From the NCBI GenBank assembly GCA_012861695.1, contig JAAOOA010000467.1, forward strand, positions 78,501 through 142,500: a stretch of 64,000 nucleotides of DNA, written 5' to 3'. Shown here one piece after another: positions 56,813 through 64,000 of this stretch. The notes under the pieces are model-generated. The model made no database searches and was not told the DNA's origin. It worked only from the letters and a program-made list of their open reading frames with translations. This DNA is from Trematomus loennbergii. Taxonomy: Eukaryota; Chordata; Actinopteri; Perciformes; Nototheniidae. Numbering within the stretch: the stretch's first letter is position 1; every line of letters starts with the position of its first letter. The translations under genes were made by a program, and so were the position numbers.

Positions 56813-59095
56813 ATAGCAGCTCATCGTGAGTTTCATATGTACAAGAACCGTGAGGGTTATACATGTAGAGGAGTATGAAGTAGCATAACATGCAAATACT
56901 TAAAGGGGACCTATCATGCAAAATGCACTTTTGTACGTCTTTTATACATGAATATGTGTCCCCGGTGTTCCAGGGAACTCACCAAGTGTCAGAAAACACA
57001 ACCCTCTCTATTTTCCTCCATACCCAAATCTCTAAAAAAGGGGCTGCAACGGATCTGATAAAAACTGATCCAGATTTGAACACTTCAATGACGTCAGAAG
57101 TGGCGCTACGGCTATTGGGCCAACTCTCCACCTATCAGGGGAATGTGGGGTTGGGCCACGGCCGGCCATTGCCGCTCGAAAGCGCTGGAGACGCTGTAGT
57201 ACATATGCCAGGCCTGTAAGTGGCGCTGTAGTCTGCCACAAAAGCAGCGAAGAAGACTTCCCGCGCATGGTTACCATGGTTACCATGGTTACCCTTCTGT
57301 TTATTCTCCGCTGTGGCTTTTTTCTCCCTCCCCGAGGCAAGCGTTTGCTCCCGCTGCTTTAATTCAATGCAATCCCTCCCCGTCGAGGCAAGCACTGTAA
57401 TTATCTCCGGTTAGTCCACCAGCAGATGACAAACACCCACCTCTCCGCCTCTTCCAAGGAACGAGGGGACCGTGCGGCAGAGTTTCAGTTCAGTTTCTTT
57501 CGCCGGTCAAGATGTCCGTTAAAGTTTAAATCTTCCGGACAAAATTAGAAAAGTGCCGGTCAAAGGTCTTCTTTGTTATTTATTGAGCTTTAAAACAAAT
57601 TAATAACGACTCTATATAATAAAACACGGAGGACGGAGATCTCTTTTTCTCCCCCTCTTGACTTCATCAGAGCTCGCTCCCCTCTCCTGCAGGGGGGCGT
57701 GGTCAGCTGCAGCTCACAGAGATCAGACCCGTAGACAGCAAACAGCACATAGAGTGAAATGAGGCATGGCTAAAATGCATGATCTGTTTGGTATTTTGAA
57801 AACAGAAACGTATAAATATACCTTATATAGGTATCCCAGCTAGCGGGGAACGTTCTCACAACTTTGGCTAACGTTACCTATTGGTTCTAATAAGGTTTTT
57901 CATCTGATGTTCAAAGAACCTTTTTAGGATGTTTATTTTTTCAAATAATGTTCCTATAAGGTTTAAGGTTAACTAAGACATAACATTTTAACTCCAACAT
58001 TCAGAGGATGTTTTGAGGATGTTATTAAGGCCTGAGATGACAGAAAGTTTTTTTATAAAACGTTCCTTTAATGTTACATGATAACAAAGGTGGAACGTTT
58101 TGCCTGCAACATTCTAAGGATGTGTTTTGGACATTGTTGGGGTAACACATTAAAGATGTTCTTTATAAAACGTTCCCTCAATGTTACATGATAACCAAAT
58201 AAGAACATTTTGAAAGCAACATTTGGATAATGTTTTCAGGAGGTTATTCTTTTTTTTATAAAACGTTCCTGTGATGGCAAATATTAACACGGTCATGGTC
58301 AGATTTATTACTAGAGCGCTTTAAAAAACAAACTTGTTGCATTTGTATGAAAATAATGTTTTAAAAAAAATCTGATGTCACCATATTTTCCTTTTGAAAA
58401 AAACAAACAAGCACGTAATTCATGATAAGCTGTAAGCAGATATTGCATGTTTGCGGTGGCATGTATGAGTTCCCAGCTAGAAATGTTTGTTACCATTCGT
58501 TGTTCTAGGAATGTTTTCAGCGGGACGTTTTATTTTGGTTCCCAGAATGTTCTTCTGAAAGGTAGGATAACGTTCTTTAAAAACATTCTTAACATTTTTG
58601 GTGATAACTTTCTTAAGATGTATGAGCGCATTGAGACAATGAATAGGACGTATAAAAACGAATTATGCATGCCAATATTCACTCACATGCACTTATAATC
58701 ACACTAAGGTATGTAGGCCCACAGTATTCATAATATCATATGTGTAAAATATCCGAAAATAATCACACTTTTTTCTGACTATAAAGGTTGTGTCTCGTAT
58801 GTAGGTTCTAACTGTTAGATAAGCTATCTGGCCGTGTGGTTTGTGAGGGCTGCGTATAAACAGTGTCCGCTGTTTATGCATATTGGATAAAAATCGTTAT
58901 TGCACCCTTTAGATTTGAGACCGACAGACATGCTAGCTAGCGGGGAACGTTCTCACAACTTTGGCTAACATTACCTACAGGTTCTAATAAGGTTTTAAAG
59001 AAACGTTTTAATCTGATGTTCAAAGAACCTTTTTAGGATTTTTATTTTTTCAAATAATGTTCCTATAAGGTTTAAGGTTAACTAACCCCTAGATT

Positions 59096-59760
59096 CCACC
59101 GGGTCCATCTGCAGCGCGTTACGGGCGCGTTACGTCTGCGCCGCGGTGCTCACGGCGATCGCGGCGATCGCGGCCACTCTAGTCAATGGGTGCTATTCCA
59201 CCACACGCGGCGCGTTACGGCTCAGAAGCGTCCCAGAAGCGGCTCGGCGCAGGGCTCCTCTAAAATTAGGATCGAATCCTATTTTTGTCGCGGTGCAGCC
59301 GTAACGTAAGGTCGGGCAGGCAGGAAGTGGAACCTTCAGAGCATATATAGCATATTATATATAGATATATACACACACACAAACTAATTTTGCAGACCTT
59401 ATCCCTCCGTAGTCTTTCAAGTAGGAGGAGAAATGCCAGCGTTCTCCTCCGGTTTACAGGCACTGTGTAAATTATATATATAGAATAATTATGATGATGA
59501 ATGCATTTTTTTACCACTAAAATACAGCAACACATCTTTGATTCATGTCGTTTATAACTGGAATATTACAGTTATTATTAACTTTGTCTGTACAAAGTAG
59601 CCTGTCCAGGAAATATGCCCAAATCAACAAAACTGCGAGCAGGCAGGCAAGACGCTCCGCTTCTGAAATGCTTCTGAAACGCGCCTGGTAGGGTATGACG
59701 CCGGAGTAGGCCGGACCAAAACCGCAACGCGGCGCAGACGGACCCGGTGGAATCTAGGGG
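59096..59760. mobile_element. MITE family H, copy 2, intact
   Basis: The ends CCCCTAGATTCCACCGGGTC and GACCCGGTGGAATCTAGGGG are perfect inverted repeats. TAA flanks both sides (59,093-59,095 and 59,761-59,763). The parallel block at about 57,975 reads GGTTAACTAAGACATAAC without the insertion and with one TAA, an exact empty site. The 3-bp TAA duplication fits PIF/Harbinger. Confidence 0.92.
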
Positions 59761-60384
59761 TAAGACATAACGTTTTAACTGCAACATTCAGAGGATGTTT
59801 TGAGGATGTTATTGAGGCCTGAGATGACAGAAAGTGTTTTATAAAATGTTCCTTTAATGTGATATGTTAACAAAGGTGGAACATTTTGCCTGCAACATTC
59901 TAAGGATGTGTTTTGGACGTTGTTGGGGTAACACATTAAAATGTTCTTTATAAAACATTCCCTCAATGTTACATGATAACCAAAGAAGAACATTTTGAAA
60001 GCAACATTTGGATAATGTTTTCAGGAGGTTATTCTTTTTTTATAAAACGTTCCTGTGATGGCAAATATTAACACGGTCATGGTCAGATTTATTTGTAGTG
60101 CGCTTTAAAAAACAAACTCGTTGCATTTGTTTGAAAAGGATTTTTTTTTTTAAATCTGATGTCACCACATTTTCCTTTTAAAAAAAGCATGTAATTCATG
60201 ATATTGCATGTTTGCATAGGCATGTCTGAGTTCCCAGCTAGACATTGTTGGTTCTAAAAACATTCTGAGAATGTTACCATTCATTGTTCTAGGAATGGTT
60301 TCATCGAGAAGTTTTATTTTGGTTCCTAGAATGTACTTCTGAAAGGTAGGATAACGTTCTCTAAAAACATTCTTAAAGTGTTTG

Positions 60385-60965
60385 GTGATAACATTGTTCG
60401 AACATTATACCCCAAGTGTTTTTGTTGTTTATGCACATATCTCTATTGTCATATGGATCGAATAACACTTAGAAAACCAAAGACAGACATAGAAGAACGG
60501 ACCGACTATCACTGCCCGTCCCTGAAACCCCTGTTAGTGTTTGTATGTGTTTGTTTCTACTGTGTGTGTCTCCCCCCCACCTGCCTGCTGGTCTGCTCGA
60601 CACGGCTGGGAGCAATCTCCAATCAACCACACCTGCAACCTGCTCATCAGCCACACTATGAAAGCCTGCAGCCTGCACTCATTCCCTGCCGGATTGTTGC
60701 CGTGAACGGTTTGTTGCGTGCCGCTCTAGCTTTTTGCCAGCATATTCTTTGACAACTTTGCCTGCTTTTGCCTCACACTCATTTTTGTGTCTCTCCCAGG
60801 AGGAATCCAAGGCCTGCCACACTCCCAAGACCAGCCAGGCCTCTCCACCCTGGAACAATTGTTTCCCACTGCTGCCATAACCAACCTCCACTCCCAGCTC
60901 TCCTTTTCTAATAAACAAATGTTACTTTCACCAGCTGATTCCGAGTCATCCTTTTACATGTGTTA
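60385..60965 (+). mobile_element. LTR-like insertion in element Q
   Basis: The stretch departs from the repeated Q sequence. It has a solo-LTR look: C-rich CACACCTGCAACCTGCTCATC, then TCATTCCCTGCCGGATTGTT, and a polyadenylation signal in TTCTAATAAACAAATG (about 60,905). I could not fix ends or a target duplication. Confidence 0.4.
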
Positions 60966-61596
60966 ATAGTCAAATTCCAATAGTTACAGTGGTCAGTCCA
61001 GTTACCCAGGAATTTTGAGTTGAACAATTACAGGAATATTATGTCTTTATGTTTTGTTATGTACAAAAATATTGTCGTAAATTGTTACCACAGAACATTT
61101 GCATAATGTTTTAAACATAAAGCATGTTATCCTTCTCTAAAATAAAAACATTCTGGCAACATAAACAAATCTAAGTTGCAGCTGAAAACGTTTTAAGAAC
61201 AGTAGGACATAATGTTCTAACAATGTTATCAACATTTTAAGAATGTTTTTAGAGAACGTTATCCTACCTTTCAGAAGAACGTTCTGGGAACCAAACAAAA
61301 ACTTCCCGCTGAAAACATTCCTAGAACAATGAATGTAACATTCTCAGAATGTTTTTAGAACAAAGAATTTCTAGCTGGTATGGCCCTACATATCATTTAA
61401 ATATAGCATGATAGGTCCACTTTAAGTAAAGTACAAGTATGTCAAAATAAGTATTTGCTGGAGTAATACTTACTCTCCACCTCTGTATATTATTAATAAA
61501 TGACATCAATGTTGTTCCTCTAATCTGTGATATTTCATTCAGAAAAAACACATTCAGAGTTTTCTAACGACTCGTTCATCTGAAAAGTGACCCTTA

Positions 61597-62450
<854 letters not shown>

Positions 62451-62782
62451 AACTGTTCAGACACTGAAAGACAAACAAAGAGCTTTTCAAAATAAAAGTG
62501 TGAAGCTGCAGGAGTTCCTCACACACTCTGCACAATAAAGATGACGTGTTTATATATCAGTTAAAGTGTGTGTGGCTGCTTCCTCTCATGTGTGTGTGTG
62601 TTGTTGTTGGGTTGTTGTGATCTGTATTTGTTGTTTATGAAACCTGATAAAGACATTGAATGAGACCTTTCCGGTGAAAAAACTAAACAGAAAAAGTGAA
62701 GATTAAAATGTGACTTCAGAGGGTCCTCTCGTGCACTCTGTTAGTGCACGAGACACGACAAGAGGTCAGAGAGGGGGGTAAT

Positions 62783-62871
<89 letters not shown>

Positions 62872-63318
62872 CCCACACACACACACACACACCACACACA
62901 CTCACCCCTCACCCTAATCCTAAATCCTGATCCCCATACAGCCACACACACACGACGCCCCCTCCTACACACACACACTTTTTTCTTGACCTTCACAACA
63001 AAAGTTTTTTAATCAGTGAACCCCCCCCCCCCCCCCCCTTAGACTCTCATTATCAAAATATATATTAAATCCAGGTTTGGAAGTCATAATGTTCCTATAT
63101 TTATGGAGCTTAAAACACAGAACACGCCCTCTGCTGTTCTGCTTTTTATTGATCGATTGATTGATTGATTGGTCTGTTGTTGTGTTTTGTGAACGTTGTA
63201 CGGCGACAAGGTGCCTATATAAATAAAATGTAGTATTATTAATAAAAAACACTACAAGTCAAAATCGATATTTAAATATGTAAGTACAAAGTATTATATT
63301 AAATATGTATATAATAAT
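62451..63318. other. Spacer with CA array and poly-C
   Basis: Interrupted (CA)n at 62,786-62,900, poly-C at 63,020-63,038 and a short (TTGA)n at 63,150-63,170. No coding signal. Confidence 0.7.
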
Positions 63319-64000
63319 CATGTTAAACCCCACCATGTCTGAGTCACACCTGTAGCTGCTAAATAATGCTCTCATGTTAAACCCCACCATGTCTGAGTCA
63401 CACCTGTAGCTGCTAAATAATGCTCTCATGTAAACCCCACCATGTGTGAGTCACACCTGTAGCTGCTAAATACTGCTCTCATATTAACCCCACCATGTGT
63501 GAGTCACACCTGTAGCTGCTAAATACTGCTCTCATGTTAAACCCCACCATGTGTGAGTCACACCTGTAGCTGCTAAATACTGCTCTCATATTAACCCCCA
63601 CCATGTGTGAGTCACACCTGTAGCTGCTAAATAATGCTCTCATGTAAACCCCACCATGTCTGAGTCACACCTGTAGCTGCTAAATAATGCTCTCATGTTA
63701 ACCCCCACCATGTGTGAGTCACACCTGTAGCTGCTAAATACTGCTCTCATGTTAAACCCCACCATGTGTGAGTCACACCTGTAGCTGCTAAATACTGCTC
63801 TCATGTTAACCCCCACCATGTCTGAGTCACACCTGTAGCTGCTAAATAATGCTCTCATGTTAAACCCCACCATGTGTGAGTCACACCTGTAGCTGCTAAA
63901 TACTGCTCTCATGTTAACCCCACCATGTGTGAGTCACACCTGTAGCTGCTAAATAATGCTCTCATGTTAAACCCCACCATGTCTGAGTCACACTGTAGCT
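63319..64000. repeat. 54-bp minisatellite running off the window
   Basis: About 12.5 copies of a unit starting CATGTTAAACCCCACCATGT. Variants: GTCTGAG versus GTGTGAG, AATAATG versus AATACTG, and AAACCCC versus AACCCCC. A minus-strand frame encodes an 18-residue repeat because 54 is divisible by three, but length changes break it. Confidence 0.95.

Larger units (their letters stand above)
57835..61378. mobile_element. Element Q with internal tandem duplication
   Basis: It begins CCCAGCTAGC and ends CTAGCTGG, flanked by TAT (57,832-57,834 and 61,379-61,381). Copy 1 of the MITE is continuous at this point. The interior is full of GAACGTTCT/AACATTCT words. A roughly 1-kb block (57,836-58,500) repeats at 58,932-60,300, and the 3' part (61,210-61,370) is the inverse of about 60,230-60,400. 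No protein was recognised; superfamily unknown. Confidence 0.7.
56904..61421. mobile_element. piggyBac-like MITE, copy 2, split by element Q
   Basis: It has the same AGGGGACCTATCATGC and GCATGATAGGTCCACT ends as copy 1, with TTAA at 56,900-56,903 and 61,422-61,425. Without Q it is about 970 bp, longer than copy 1 because of an extra internal region (about 57,200-57,770) that includes three GGTTACCAT repeats. Confidence 0.82.
56855..61490. mobile_element. Outer DNA element of a four-level nest
   Basis: The right flank reads AATACTTACTCTCCACCTCTG and the left flank TAGAGGAGTATGAAGTA, resembling the two ends of a common fish DNA transposon. The piggyBac-like MITE sits between them. Its own boundaries and duplication are not resolved. 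Confidence 0.4.

Noticed and set aside
63640..63912. A 90-codon frame with an 18-residue repeat
   Set aside because: Translation of the 54-bp minisatellite; single-base length changes break the frame in neighbouring units.

Overview
The window is non-genic, repeat-dominated DNA from a teleost fish, probably a percomorph; I cannot name the species. The host inference rests on fish-type LINE fragments with ATT-rich tails, many hAT, PIF/Harbinger and piggyBac-like MITEs, a retrovirus-like element with 4-bp target duplications, MULE-type transposase exons, very dense (CA/GT)n arrays and long minisatellites. I find no intact ordinary host gene. The best protein-level signals are two convergent transposase-like genes, a LINE reverse transcriptase and a retroviral gag.

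Layout. 1-5.2 kb: a LINE fragment split by a MITE that itself holds a hAT element (8-bp duplication), then a second hAT-like MITE and an AT-rich array. 5.6-12.3 kb: LINE tail, a fold-back element with two Harbinger-like MITEs inside it, and an imperfect tandem duplication of a CA/hAT/L1 cassette. 12.3-14.7 kb: one possible terminal exon and a nested palindrome. 15.5-26.6 kb: a 665-bp-class MITE (family H) blown up to 11.1 kb by a 9.5-kb endogenous retrovirus and a 955-bp hAT element. 26.6-29 kb: a plus-strand transposase-like gene of unknown class. 29.6-30.3 kb: two LTRs fused tail to tail. 32.5-34.5 kb: a minus-strand MULE/SWIM transposase gene whose upstream part is cut off by a MITE. 36-49 kb: minisatellites, dinucleotide arrays and a LINE fragment. 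49-52.9 kb: MITEs and low-complexity DNA. 53-54.2 kb: a 37-bp minisatellite. 54.4-56.8 kb: a SINE and a LINE RT. 56.9-61.5 kb: a four-level transposon nest. 61.6-64 kb: GT/CA arrays and a 54-bp minisatellite.

The most informative structure is the nest at 15.5-26.6 kb. The second H copy (59,096-59,760) and the duplicated host DNA around it act as built-in empty sites, so most boundaries are set by sequence rather than guessed. The two retroviral LTRs differ only by small indels, with no substitution that I could find. The insertion is therefore very recent, or the assembly carries residual indel errors, or both. This weakens any claim that a single frameshift here means an old pseudogene. I did not find a convincing new cellular system; the candidates worth following are the unclassified transposase-like gene at 26.6-28.9 kb and the unusual retroviral and palindromic structures.
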